Shown piece after piece: positions 15,792-24,031 of a stretch of 64,000 nt of DNA (within the stretch, counting starts at the first letter, position 1; every line of letters begins with the position of its first letter). The notes under the pieces were generated by a model, which saw only the letters and a program-made list of their open reading frames with translations, did no database searches and was not told where the DNA came from. A program made the translations under genes and the position numbers. Source of the DNA: Nibrella saemangeumensis (GTDB lineage: Bacteria > Bacteroidota > Bacteroidia > Cytophagales > Spirosomataceae); contig NZ_BAABHD010000079.1 of NCBI RefSeq assembly GCF_039541915.1, positions 62,001 through 126,000 on the forward strand. The letters are read 5' to 3'.

Positions 15792-18359
15792 TTATGCGGC
15801 ATCCGGCCGCTTTTGCCCAAGCGTATTTTTCAGGTCCACCAACACCTTGTTGAAATCACCATCAAACTTAGTATTCACCTTCTCGTACGAACCAATAAGA
15901 CGCTCGTAAATTGGGTTACCGAAGATGTCTTTTACCTCAATGTCCCGTTTCAAGGTGATATTCGAAGCAAACAGGTCTTTTATTTTCCGAAGAACTACAA
16001 TTTGCTCGTCAGAAAAGTCGTACGTGTGCAAATACGCCAGATAGTTCTTCTCGATACGTTCTTTGGGGGTGGGTATACTCTTTTTACCTAAGGCATGGAG
16101 CAGGAAATCCCAGGCCGAGCCTTCTGGATAATCGTACATTTTTTGAAGGTGCCCTTCGTCCAGAAAGACATTGGGCTTGCTTAGCCAGTCCAAAAATCTG
16201 TCTATCTCTTCTTCTGTGGGCTGATACTCCTCAATCTGGGCTTTTTGCCGCAGTTCGGCTACCACGGGGTTGTCGGTTTTCTGAATCTCTTCTTCAAACA
16301 GCCTCCGGGCTTGTTCAATCGGGATGTTATCGATGATGTGAATGGCGTCGCCGTGAATCTCTACCCGCTGAATCAGGTGCGCCGGGTCGGGGTTGTCAAT
16401 CAGGTAATAATCACCTTCCAGCGGGGTGGTTCTGCCCGATGCCTTCCGGCCACTCTCGCCCTGGGGTTTTACAATCTTTGTGTTTTCTTTCAGCGTACCG
16501 AAGCCGTTATCGTCCATGCGACGGCACAGCCCGACAAAATCCAGTACGGTGAAGCTGAACTTACCCGATTTGGGGTCGATGCGGGTGCCCCGGCCCAGCA
16601 TCTGTATGTAGCGGCCGACGGATTTGGTCAGCGCAGCAAACGATACATAACGGATACAGGGTATATCGACACCCGTACTCATAATATCGACCGAGACGGC
16701 GATGTAAGGCTTCTGGTAGGGCTTCTCAAACCACGCTTTCAGCGTTTCGTTCAGTTCGTTGTTCTCCGAAATAATGGTTTCGGCGTAGTAGGGTTTTTCG
16801 GAGTAGTCGTTTTCAAAGACTTTGTTGATAGCTTTGGCCAGTTCGATGCAGTGGGCCTGACTGACGCCGAACAGGATGACTTTTTCGCCCCACTGGGTAT
16901 TCTTCTTCAGTTCTTCGGCAATTCGCAGACAGTTTTCTTCGGAGATAAACTTGCGGTTGAGTTGTTCCAGCTTCAGCTTTTTTTCGGCACCCAGGTCAAT
17001 CCGGTATTTGTCTGCCGGGTCGAGTACGTGGTCGAATTCAATGCCGCTTTCTTCGGCTTCCTGGATAAGCGATGACAACAGTTCAACTGGTTTGTAAGGA
17101 GCAAGAAACCCTTCCCGGATGCCCCGCTCCATATCGAAGCGGAAGTCGGGCTCGCCGGTTTCGCAGCCGAACAGCCGATAAGTGTCCAGAATTGCGAGGT
17201 CTTCTTCCGGTACCTCGCTGCCTTCTTTGGCCACGGCTAAACGGGGGGTAGCGGTGAGGCCGATGCGGGGGCACAGAAAATGATCGAAAATCAGCTTGCG
17301 GCTGACGTTGATGCTGCGGTGGCATTCGTCCACCATAATCAGGTCGTAAAACGTAGACGGAATGTCGCTGTAAATCATCTCCAGCGTGTCAATGACCACT
17401 ACATGGATGTTGGCGTGTTTCCGGGTTTTAAAATTGGACGTGGTAATCCAACTCGATGGGTATTCTTTGCTGATGAGGGCGAAGCCTTTGTCGACGGCCT
17501 GCTTGGCCAGCATCCGGCGGTCGACCACAAACAGTATGCGCTTGGCCAGGCCGTGACTCAACAGGGTTTTGACCAGGGCTACGGCGGTACGGGTTTTGCC
17601 GAGACCGGTAGCCATGTGGACCAGCATCTTTTGCTTGCCAGCTTTGTATTGTTCGACCAGCGTATAAATACATTGCAGTTGATAATATCGGTCCTTACCA
17701 ACGGACGGGTCGTAGCCGCCGGCGATGGTAGTATCCACTACAATCTCGCGGTTGGAAGCGATTTTGCGCTGCTGCTCAATTTTGAGCTTCATCTCTTCCA
17801 GTCGCATAAATGACGTTACCTGCCGGAATTCCCCGGCCTCCAGCCCGCGCCAGGCGTTGTCGTAAAACAGGATGCGTTCGGCGCTGCACGCGTACAGGAA
17901 GCGGGGCTTTAGAATGGCCGAATAAACCATCCGGAGCTTTTGCAGGGCCTTCCGTTCGTCGGTGAGTTTGTTTTCGATAACGGCAACGATGTCGCCGTTC
18001 AGGTCCTGTAAGACAATGTCGGGTTTGATGGACTTATAGCCCGGATACTGCGCCTGCTGCTCCGGCGTAAGTTTGTACTCCTGCTGATACAACAGCGTAT
18101 CACCCGCTTTCCAGCCTAAGGCCTGCAACTGGTTAATGACCGTTATGTCAGTAGACGTGGCTTCGTTAACAAGGGGTTTCTTCGGCTTTTTTTTTTCGCG
18201 GGCGAGGTCATTTTGCAATTGTTCGATCCACTCTTGCGTGTTCTTGACCATGCCTTCCAAAAACAGGCTGTTAGGCTTTCCGTCGAGTTCAGCACGGTAG
18301 CGGTTCAGCATGGCTTCTGCATCTTGTAACAACTCCTGTGTTTTCTCAATGGCCGACAT
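15792..18359 (-). CDS. hsdR: Type I restriction enzyme R subunit (EcoEI-like)
   Basis: An 855-residue endonuclease-translocase. A coiled-coil lead of about 60 residues precedes a PD-(D/E)xK nuclease with D114, E129 and K131 (KPDIVLQDL...VIENK). The SF2 motor follows: Walker A A249TGLGKT255, D343-E-C-H346 box, GLTATP and the motif VI-like MLGRGTRIDP. The last 250 residues resemble the EcoEI R C-terminal helical domain. All core catalytic residues are present, so it should cleave unmodified DNA in complex with M and S. It is the third gene of a tight minus-strand operon, starting 9 bp after the DUF6932 stop. At 855 residues it is shorter than many HsdR proteins. Confidence 0.9.
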   Translation of the reverse strand: MSAIEKTQELLQDAEAMLNRYRAELDGKPNSLFLEGMVKNTQEWIEQLQNDLAREKKKPKKPLVNEATSTDITVINQLQALGWKAGDTLLYQQEYKLTPEQQAQYPGYKSIKPDIVLQDLNGDIVAVIENKLTDERKALQKLRMVYSAILKPRFLYACSAERILFYDNAWRGLEAGEFRQVTSFMRLEEMKLKIEQQRKIASNREIVVDTTIAGGYDPSVGKDRYYQLQCIYTLVEQYKAGKQKMLVHMATGLGKTRTAVALVKTLLSHGLAKRILFVVDRRMLAKQAVDKGFALISKEYPSSWITTSNFKTRKHANIHVVVIDTLEMIYSDIPSTFYDLIMVDECHRSINVSRKLIFDHFLCPRIGLTATPRLAVAKEGSEVPEEDLAILDTYRLFGCETGEPDFRFDMERGIREGFLAPYKPVELLSSLIQEAEESGIEFDHVLDPADKYRIDLGAEKKLKLEQLNRKFISEENCLRIAEELKKNTQWGEKVILFGVSQAHCIELAKAINKVFENDYSEKPYYAETIISENNELNETLKAWFEKPYQKPYIAVSVDIMSTGVDIPCIRYVSFAALTKSVGRYIQMLGRGTRIDPKSGKFSFTVLDFVGLCRRMDDNGFGTLKENTKIVKPQGESGRKASGRTTPLEGDYYLIDNPDPAHLIQRVEIHGDAIHIIDNIPIEQARRLFEEEIQKTDNPVVAELRQKAQIEEYQPTEEEIDRFLDWLSKPNVFLDEGHLQKMYDYPEGSAWDFLLHALGKKSIPTPKERIEKNYLAYLHTYDFSDEQIVVLRKIKDLFASNITLKRDIEVKDIFGNPIYERLIGSYEKVNTKFDGDFNKVLVDLKNTLGQKRPDAA

Positions 18360-18368
18360 AGAGTAACG

Positions 18369-18818
18369 TTAGAATTGGATAACGAATATCCCTTTGGTTT
18401 CTGTTTTAGTGCGATTCATTCCAAACACGCGTTGCCACTTTGCTCTGTCCAACTGATTGTTCTTGTCAATAAAATAAACATCAACGTGATAATGTAATAA
18501 TGTAACCTGACGATTTAACAAGAGTTTTCTGAACCTTAACGCGTTGGAACCCTCGAGGGATTCAACCGCATCTCTGTCGAATAAAAAGACGACATCCACA
18601 TCATTGGGGATCGGCTTGCGGGTGGCAAAGCTCCCGTCAACCCAGACTTCGCCTGACAAGCCCAACTGGCTTATTTCTTCTATAAGAAGTTTTAACCCTT
18701 CGGCAATTTCGTACCGACGGGCTTGTCTGAACGGTTTTACCATAAGTCGGTCTATATCCGTTACAGTGATGTACTGAAAGCCGTCCGTGAGCAACGGTGG
18801 GTACTCAGGTTCGTTCAT
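18369..18818 (-). CDS. DUF6932 nucleotidyltransferase-fold protein inside the type I RM operon
   Basis: A 149-residue protein with a minimal nucleotidyltransferase signature: G62-S63, then D73-V-D75 about ten residues later and a third acid at D113 in HVDVYF. The opening (PPLLTDGFQYITVTDIDRL) and the closing motif with GMNRTKTETKGIFVI fit DUF6932. All three metal-binding acids are intact, so it may transfer nucleotidyl groups, as do MNT antitoxins and AbiEii-type toxins, but no HEPN partner is encoded beside it. It lies between hsdMS (gap 3 bp) and hsdR (gap 9 bp), which implies cotranslation and a role connected with restriction. Function unknown. Confidence 0.75.
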   Translation of the reverse strand: MNEPEYPPLLTDGFQYITVTDIDRLMVKPFRQARRYEIAEGLKLLIEEISQLGLSGEVWVDGSFATRKPIPNDVDVVFLFDRDAVESLEGSNALRFRKLLLNRQVTLLHYHVDVYFIDKNNQLDRAKWQRVFGMNRTKTETKGIFVIQF

Positions 18819-18821
18819 GCG

Positions 18822-21800
18822 TCAAGTAGGGCAGGGGCTGGTGCGGGGGCAACGCCCCAGACCGTGGACAACGCCCCAGACCGTGGACAACAGGCTTTCT
18901 ATTTTTGTTTCGGCGGCTGCCTTCATCTTTCGTAACCCATCCAGTACCTGTATTTGTGCGTCTAATTCAGCTACGATTTGATGTTGGGTTTCGAGGTCTG
19001 GCAGCGGGACTCTTATTGATTTAACTATTTTTAAATTCAGATGAGGTACACCGCCACCTGAGTAATCCTGCCCTCTAATTTTCTCGTAAATTGACATTAG
19101 GTAATACCAAACATACTTTGGTAGGGCTATTTCTTCATTAACGATTATACCAGCGCAATTCTGAGTGATGGCAGCAGGCACTTTTAACAGCGAGCTTTGT
19201 CCTCTCGTTTTACCTTGGCCGTACATAGCAACCAAAATGGTGTTCTCTGGATATATCTTTAGCGCATAGTCAGTAATTGCCTTTTCAGATAGCTTCTCCG
19301 AAGTTTCAACAATTTCATTCATTGCTACCTCTGATGTAAGTACCCAATTTATGTCACCTGAAAAGTAGGCATTATCCTCTCTTGATGGTGTTGAGCCAGT
19401 ACCAACGATTGCGAAATTATCTATTTGTAAATTCCGAAACTGGGTATCATCACGGGTAAAAGAAACTTCCGTAATCTCCCAATTATCCAACACCTTCTCT
19501 GCTCCCTCAATCAGTGCTTTTTGTTTGTCAATCTGAGCAACAATTTCTGCTTGCTCATCCAGATTAGGTAGCGGAATGTCAATTTCAAGGAAATCGCCTG
19601 ACCGAATGGCGGCATAGCTGGTCGTTCCTTTTACAAATGTTTTTACCTGCTCAAGAACCTGAGGGCTTTGCAATAGTGCGCCTAAAAACTCAGGCAATAA
19701 CTCTGCCTGGTTAATATTGTAGATGTAGTAATGGGAACTGACAATAGCTCCCTCACAAGCCTCAGGAACAATGCCATAACCGCCAAATTTGGCGTCTATT
19801 TCGGCCACTAAAAGCTGATTTTTCTTTAAAACCTGTTGTTGTTTGGTTTTAACATCTTGTCCTAAAACCTTATCTCTTAGAAAAACGCCCTGCCCATTGA
19901 GCTTGCACGTAACTCGTTTATACAGGCTTTCCTCCTCAACGGTTATGGAACCTCTCTGGAGCGTAATCAGGGCTCCTAATTTTACCTTGGGGTAACTGGC
20001 TCCGCTTTTCAGCAATTCCCTCAGCGTGTAAAGCTCCTGGTGTTCGGCTACCACGTTTGCATCCAGATTACTGACGTACTCGCGGACAATATCGGATTCG
20101 AGCGCGTTTGTCGGGTTCAGCCGGGCAATGTACGTCGCGGCTTTGTCGGGCGTGGCGCTTTTCAGCTTTTTGTAGGCTTCTTCTACCGTGGCTACGCCGT
20201 TGGGCTGTATAGCTTCCAGCGCTGTTCGCCAATCCTGCACCTGATTTTCGCTGAGGTTGCTTTTGTAGTTGCTCAGGTTAAAGGAATACAGATGCGCCTT
20301 ATCAATCCGTTTGGCAATTTCGTTCTGAATTTTGTTTTCCAGTATCTGGTCAAACTGCTTCAACTGAATCGACTTCTCCAGTTCGGATAACTTGCAAGCT
20401 TTTATTTTCCGGTCGTATTCGGCTTCTTTTTTAGCGCGTTCGATGGTACCTTTTGCGGCCAGTTCGGTGCGGGTTTCCTGCCGGATTTTGTCTTTAATGC
20501 GCGGGTCCAGCGTTTTTATCCACTCGGCTGGTATGCAGAACTGGTGTTTGGTTTCGGGCGGCTGCTTGCCATGCTTCACATACTCGTGGTAGAGGGTCAG
20601 GCACTCCACCAACTGGCAGCCGGGCTGCTCTTTGCGGTTGGTACCCATGGTGTAGCCGTCGTTGGTTACCTTGTAAAACCAGACCCAATCGGTAGCGCCA
20701 CCTTTCTCAAATAGCAGGATAGAGGTTTTGGGGCCTTGCCCGCTTTTGCTCACAAACAAGCCCTGCGGCAGCGAGATAACCGCTTTGAGCTGGTTTTCGT
20801 CCAGCAGCAGTTTGCGCAGGGCTTTGGCGCTGAACTGATCCCAGGTATGGAAACCTTCGGATACCACCACGGCGGCTCGCCCGCCTTTTTTGAGTAGTTC
20901 CACCATCAGTTTCACAAACAGAATGGTAGTTTCTGATTCTTTGGCGTACTCGGGCCACACGTCCGGGTAGGCTTCCTGGTCGCGTTCGGCCCCGAAGGGC
21001 GGATTGGCCAGTATCACCGTTTTGCTTTCGGCATCGGTTACCGGGCTGTATTTGGCCAGGCTGTCGCCCTGCTCGATGTTGGCCGGGTTCAGACCCCGGA
21101 TGTAGAAGTTGATGGCGGCCATCTTCCGAATCATGCCCAGGTACTCGATACCCGCCACCCCGGAGCGGTAAAATTGTGTACTCTGCTCAATGCTAGGAAA
21201 ATCGAGCTGATTGTAGGTGAAGTACTGGTCGAACCACTGCTGCAACTCCTTATGCGTTTTTTCGCCCGGCCAGGTTTGGTCGGGGTCAATCCGGCGCATT
21301 ACAAACTCAAAGGCATCGAACAGAAAACCACCCGTACCGCAGGCCGGGTCAAACACAAAGTCATCGATACCTGGCTCGACCAGTGCCGTCATAAACTGTC
21401 GGATGTGGTCGGGCGTCCGGAACAGACCAATATCTTTGGTTCCGCCCGTTTCGCTTAAGGACGATTCGATAGCATCGCCGAGCAAATCGGTTTTCAGCAG
21501 CCGTTCGTCTTCGATATCGTTGGTAACGATGCTGATGACCTCGCCAAGGTTGCCGCTATTGACGTTGTTAGTGAAGTTGGAGTTACCAAATACCTCTTCA
21601 ATCAATACCAATTGGTCCTGCACTTTCTGGGGCAGGTTGCCTTCGTAAACCTGACGGGCGCTTTGCAGCAGGTTCTCGTAGAAGGGGAAGAAATTGTTGT
21701 TCAGTTCGGCCAGAATCTGGTCGTTGGATACCGTAGCCAGGTACGAAAACAGGCGGTTTTCGTTAGTTTCTTCTTTTCCGGTCTTTGGGTTGCGCCACTT

Positions 21801-22001
21801 ATACTCCGGCGAAAACAGCTTACGCAGCGGCTTAAACTCCTCATCCTGTTTGATTTTGGTTTCAAAAATCCGGAGCAGCAGCAATTCAATAATGTACTCG
21901 ACCCGTTGCACGGGGGTTCCGGCCGGGCGTAATTTATTATGAAGTCGTTTTAAGGCGTTATTAGTTTTGTTGTCGGCGTAGTGTACGGTTGAGCGTCCCA
22001 T
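18822..22001 (-). CDS. hsdM-hsdS: Fused type I methyltransferase and specificity subunit
   Basis: A 1059-residue polypeptide. Residues 1-130 resemble HsdM_N. The N6-adenine methylase core carries motif I D218PACGTGG225 and catalytic N333PPF336. A helical linker with charged repeats runs from about 500 to 680. Two target recognition domains follow (about 685-835 and 875-1010), each ending in the conserved IPLP/VPLP-DLxxQ..IV..(I/L)D spacer helix, so the specificity part is a complete two-TRD HsdS. Normally M and S are separate genes, and stoichiometry would differ here (1:1 rather than M2S1). The last 14 residues lie in a frame created by a 19-bp tandem duplication. First gene of the operon. 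Confidence 0.9.
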   Translation of the reverse strand: MGRSTVHYADNKTNNALKRLHNKLRPAGTPVQRVEYIIELLLLRIFETKIKQDEEFKPLRKLFSPEYKWRNPKTGKEETNENRLFSYLATVSNDQILAELNNNFFPFYENLLQSARQVYEGNLPQKVQDQLVLIEEVFGNSNFTNNVNSGNLGEVISIVTNDIEDERLLKTDLLGDAIESSLSETGGTKDIGLFRTPDHIRQFMTALVEPGIDDFVFDPACGTGGFLFDAFEFVMRRIDPDQTWPGEKTHKELQQWFDQYFTYNQLDFPSIEQSTQFYRSGVAGIEYLGMIRKMAAINFYIRGLNPANIEQGDSLAKYSPVTDAESKTVILANPPFGAERDQEAYPDVWPEYAKESETTILFVKLMVELLKKGGRAAVVVSEGFHTWDQFSAKALRKLLLDENQLKAVISLPQGLFVSKSGQGPKTSILLFEKGGATDWVWFYKVTNDGYTMGTNRKEQPGCQLVECLTLYHEYVKHGKQPPETKHQFCIPAEWIKTLDPRIKDKIRQETRTELAAKGTIERAKKEAEYDRKIKACKLSELEKSIQLKQFDQILENKIQNEIAKRIDKAHLYSFNLSNYKSNLSENQVQDWRTALEAIQPNGVATVEEAYKKLKSATPDKAATYIARLNPTNALESDIVREYVSNLDANVVAEHQELYTLRELLKSGASYPKVKLGALITLQRGSITVEEESLYKRVTCKLNGQGVFLRDKVLGQDVKTKQQQVLKKNQLLVAEIDAKFGGYGIVPEACEGAIVSSHYYIYNINQAELLPEFLGALLQSPQVLEQVKTFVKGTTSYAAIRSGDFLEIDIPLPNLDEQAEIVAQIDKQKALIEGAEKVLDNWEITEVSFTRDDTQFRNLQIDNFAIVGTGSTPSREDNAYFSGDINWVLTSEVAMNEIVETSEKLSEKAITDYALKIYPENTILVAMYGQGKTRGQSSLLKVPAAITQNCAGIIVNEEIALPKYVWYYLMSIYEKIRGQDYSGGGVPHLNLKIVKSIRVPLPDLETQHQIVAELDAQIQVLDGLRKMKAAAETKIESLLSTVWGVVHGLGRCPRTSPCPT
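18850..18887. repeat. Tandem 19-bp duplication at the hsdMS 3' end
   Basis: The unit caacgccccagaccgtgga occurs twice without a gap (18850-18868 and 18869-18887), followed by four bases of a third copy (CAAC). Nineteen is not a multiple of three, so copy number changes the hsdMS C-terminal frame. With one copy the frame would end GAC-GCA-TGA and overlap the DUF6932 start as ATGA. With the two copies present it stops at 18822, three bases before that ATG. Confidence 0.9.
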
Positions 22002-22102
22002 GGGGTAATGCTATCAATGTTCAGGCAACTGGCTCAGTGCCAGCCGGTGGTGATTTAGACCAGTAATGAAGGCCAAAAAATGGATAGCAAGATAGTATAA
22101 AG

Positions 22103-22684
22103 TCACTCAAGTACCTTCATTACCCCAGGCTGTTCCTGGTTGTATTTTTCGTACGTTGCCCGATATCCCAACAGCCGGCCGATAGCCGCCAGGATGGGAA
22201 ACAGCAGCCGCTGAACCGCGTACGGTGGTTTGGCCAGCCGGTACTCGTTCCGGAACTGATGGACCAGCACAACCGCCTGGAGCAGGGGAGGAGTGCCGTC
22301 GGCTTTGGTTTTACCGTCACTGGCGAGCCGCATGCCGCTTTCGAGCAGAAACTCGGTGTTCAGCGCCGGCCGCACCTGCCAGTTGACCACTGCCGGCTGG
22401 TCGCCATTGTTCCACATCGAATGGATGGTATTTTTAGGAATGTGCAGCGTATCACCGGCCTTCAGCGCCGTTAGTGTGCCGTTGATGCGGACCGTTAGTG
22501 CCCCGGCGAGCACGGTAAACGCTTCATCCTGCTGAGGATGGTAGTGCGCGACCGGCTCGGTGGAGTGCGGATTGTAAGTCGATTCCATTTCCAGCAACCG
22601 GCCGCGGGTGTCGCGGCTGGTCTGGATGAACCGGATGGACTGTCCGGTTTTGGGGTTAGCGATTACCTGATCGATGTAAGCCAT
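22103..22684 (-). CDS. Cupin-domain protein
   Basis: A 193-residue protein with a single cupin_2 domain at residues 20-105. Metal-binding candidates are His48 and His/Gln nearby in VAHYHPQQDEAF (motif 1, with E55), and PKNTIHSMWN (motif 2). The C-terminal 80 residues are helical with a hydrophobic stretch (LLFPILAAIGRLLGY) that could touch the membrane. This cupin-plus-hydrophobic-tail form recurs in Bacteroidota as an uncharacterised protein. It is transcribed divergently from the alpha/beta hydrolase gene across a 327-bp gap. No reaction is proposed. Confidence 0.75.
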   Translation of the reverse strand: MAYIDQVIANPKTGQSIRFIQTSRDTRGRLLEMESTYNPHSTEPVAHYHPQQDEAFTVLAGALTVRINGTLTALKAGDTLHIPKNTIHSMWNNGDQPAVVNWQVRPALNTEFLLESGMRLASDGKTKADGTPPLLQAVVLVHQFRNEYRLAKPPYAVQRLLFPILAAIGRLLGYRATYEKYNQEQPGVMKVLE

Positions 22685-22736
22685 GGTGTGCTTCTTTTGT
22701 TGTTACTGCCGCCAGTACCTGAAAATTAATCAGCTT

Positions 22737-22757
22737 TCGCTCCGTTGACCGGAGCGA
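22737..22757. other. Small hairpin in the 22685-23011 gap
   Basis: A perfect 8-bp stem TCGCTCCG/CGGAGCGA with a 5-nt loop sits near the cupin end of a 327-bp divergent intergenic region. No U-tract follows on either strand. I see no gene in this region; a 72-codon minus-strand frame across it lacks family resemblance. Confidence 0.4.
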
Positions 22758-23011
22758 GTTCGTAAAAGGCAGAAAAGGTTTACCTGCGGCAGTGTATTAC
22801 CCTTACTGGCGCTGACAATCGCCGGTCCCTGCTTCGGCCAGCAGAATGGCGGGTGGGCAGTGCCGTGGCCAAACGCCTTAAGAACAGTAAACCATGAGTA
22901 AGGCAATGGGCGGATAGCCTGCTGGAGAAGCCGTTGCTGGTGGAGCAACCATTCGGGGTAAATCTGGTTATCCTTAGGCGTATTGTTGCTTCACTTAACT
23001 CCTCATCCTCT

Positions 23012-23908
23012 ATGAGCTACATTCATGCCGGCCAGAGCGCCAATGGACAACCCGTTAATTTGTACTACCAGGACTGGGGCCCCGGGAACGCCCATTCAAC
23101 CGTCGTTCTGATCCACGGCTGGCCGCTGAGTCACGAAATGTTTGAATACCAGATGACCGAGCTGCCAAAACACGACATCCGCTGCGTTGCTTATGACCGC
23201 CGGGGCTTTGGCAAGTCGAGCAAACCCTGGGAAGGCTACGATTATGACACGCTGGCCGATGACCTAAAGGCGCTACTTGACGGGCTTGACCTGCAGGATG
23301 TAACCCTGGTCGGCTTTTCGATGGGTGGGGGCGAGATAGCGCGGTACATGAGCCGCCACCGGGGTGCCCGTGTCAGGAGTGTGGTGTTTATCGGTGCCGT
23401 GACGCCGGTGATGCTGAAGTCTGACTCCCATGCCGACGGTATTGAGCGGGGGGTGTTCGATGAAATGATCGAAGGCATCAAAAAAGACCGGGCCGATTTC
23501 CTGCACGGCTTCGGCCGGAATTTTTTTGGGGTAAACTTTATCAGTCACCCCGTCAGCGACTCAGCGCTGCAGTATTACCAGATGCTGGCGATGCTGGCTT
23601 CGCCCAAAGCAACGATTGAATGCGTCCGGTCCTTTTCGGAAACCGACTTCCGGCAGGATCTGACGACCATCAGTGTACCGGCCCTGGTGATCCACGGCGA
23701 TGCCGACCAGATCGTTCCGTTTGAGATTTCCGGGCAGCGGACCCACCAGGCTATTCCCAACGCGCAAATCGTCGTGTATGAGGGGGCGCCCCACGGCTTG
23801 TTCTTCACCCACAAAGAAAAGCTGACCAATGACCTGGCTGCCTTTATCCAGGCAAACGCTACCGCTTCGGGCCAATCGTACGGAATCGTCGGGAGGAGTT
23901 CTCAGTAG
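23012..23908 (+). CDS. Alpha/beta hydrolase, arylesterase/non-haem haloperoxidase type
   Basis: A 298-residue protein from the ATG at 23012; an upstream TTG at 22934 is in frame but adds 26 residues unlike the family. The oxyanion segment HGWPLSHEMF, nucleophile elbow G101-F-S103-M-G, an acid in HGDADQIVPFE (residues 229-237) and His261 in APHGL make a complete triad. The sequence style (YDRRGFGKSSKPWEGYDYDT) is that of esterases that also act as perhydrolases. It is probably cytosolic, as there is no signal peptide. The C-terminal SSQ abuts an inverted-repeat element. Confidence 0.85.
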   Translation: MSYIHAGQSANGQPVNLYYQDWGPGNAHSTVVLIHGWPLSHEMFEYQMTELPKHDIRCVAYDRRGFGKSSKPWEGYDYDTLADDLKALLDGLDLQDVTLVGFSMGGGEIARYMSRHRGARVRSVVFIGAVTPVMLKSDSHADGIERGVFDEMIEGIKKDRADFLHGFGRNFFGVNFISHPVSDSALQYYQMLAMLASPKATIECVRSFSETDFRQDLTTISVPALVIHGDADQIVPFEISGQRTHQAIPNAQIVVYEGAPHGLFFTHKEKLTNDLAAFIQANATASGQSYGIVGRSSQ

Positions 23909-24028
23909 GTAGTTCTCAGTTGGCAGTAGGCAGACTGGAAACGGTTTGCAAACAAACGAGCGAGGCCGCACCCATCCGTGCGGCCTCGCTCATTAACTGC
24001 TATTTGTCTACTGCCAACTGCGAACTGC
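23909..24028. repeat. 120-bp inverted-repeat element around a terminator hairpin
   Basis: Outer arms of 26 bp (23909-23934 and 24003-24028) are inverted copies matching at 22 of 26 positions, sharing GCAGTAG and CAGTTGGC blocks. They flank the 14-bp hairpin at 23958-23991. The element fills the convergent gap between the hydrolase stop and the transglycosylase stop at 24032. The form resembles a small non-autonomous palindromic element, but no target duplication is visible. Confidence 0.5.
23958..23991. terminator. Perfect hairpin between convergent genes
   Basis: A perfect 14-bp GC-rich stem (23958-23971 with 23978-23991) and a 6-nt loop CCATCC. The plus-strand side is followed by ATTAACTGC and the minus-strand side by TTTGTTTGC, so it could terminate both converging transcripts, better for the minus strand. 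Confidence 0.65.
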
Positions 24029-24031
24029 CCA

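Noticed and set aside
18822..22001. hsdM-hsdS fusion as a sequencing artefact
   Set aside because: The frame is open for more than 1000 codons with a continuous helical linker and no sign of a lost stop or start between the M and S parts, so a real fusion is more likely. Reads would settle it.
22730..22948. 72-codon minus-strand frame in the cupin/hydrolase gap
   Set aside because: Composition is irregular, no family resemblance, and it lacks a promoter-like element.
22934..23011. TTG start for the alpha/beta hydrolase
   Set aside because: The family begins at the ATG at 23012; the extra 26 residues show no conservation pattern.
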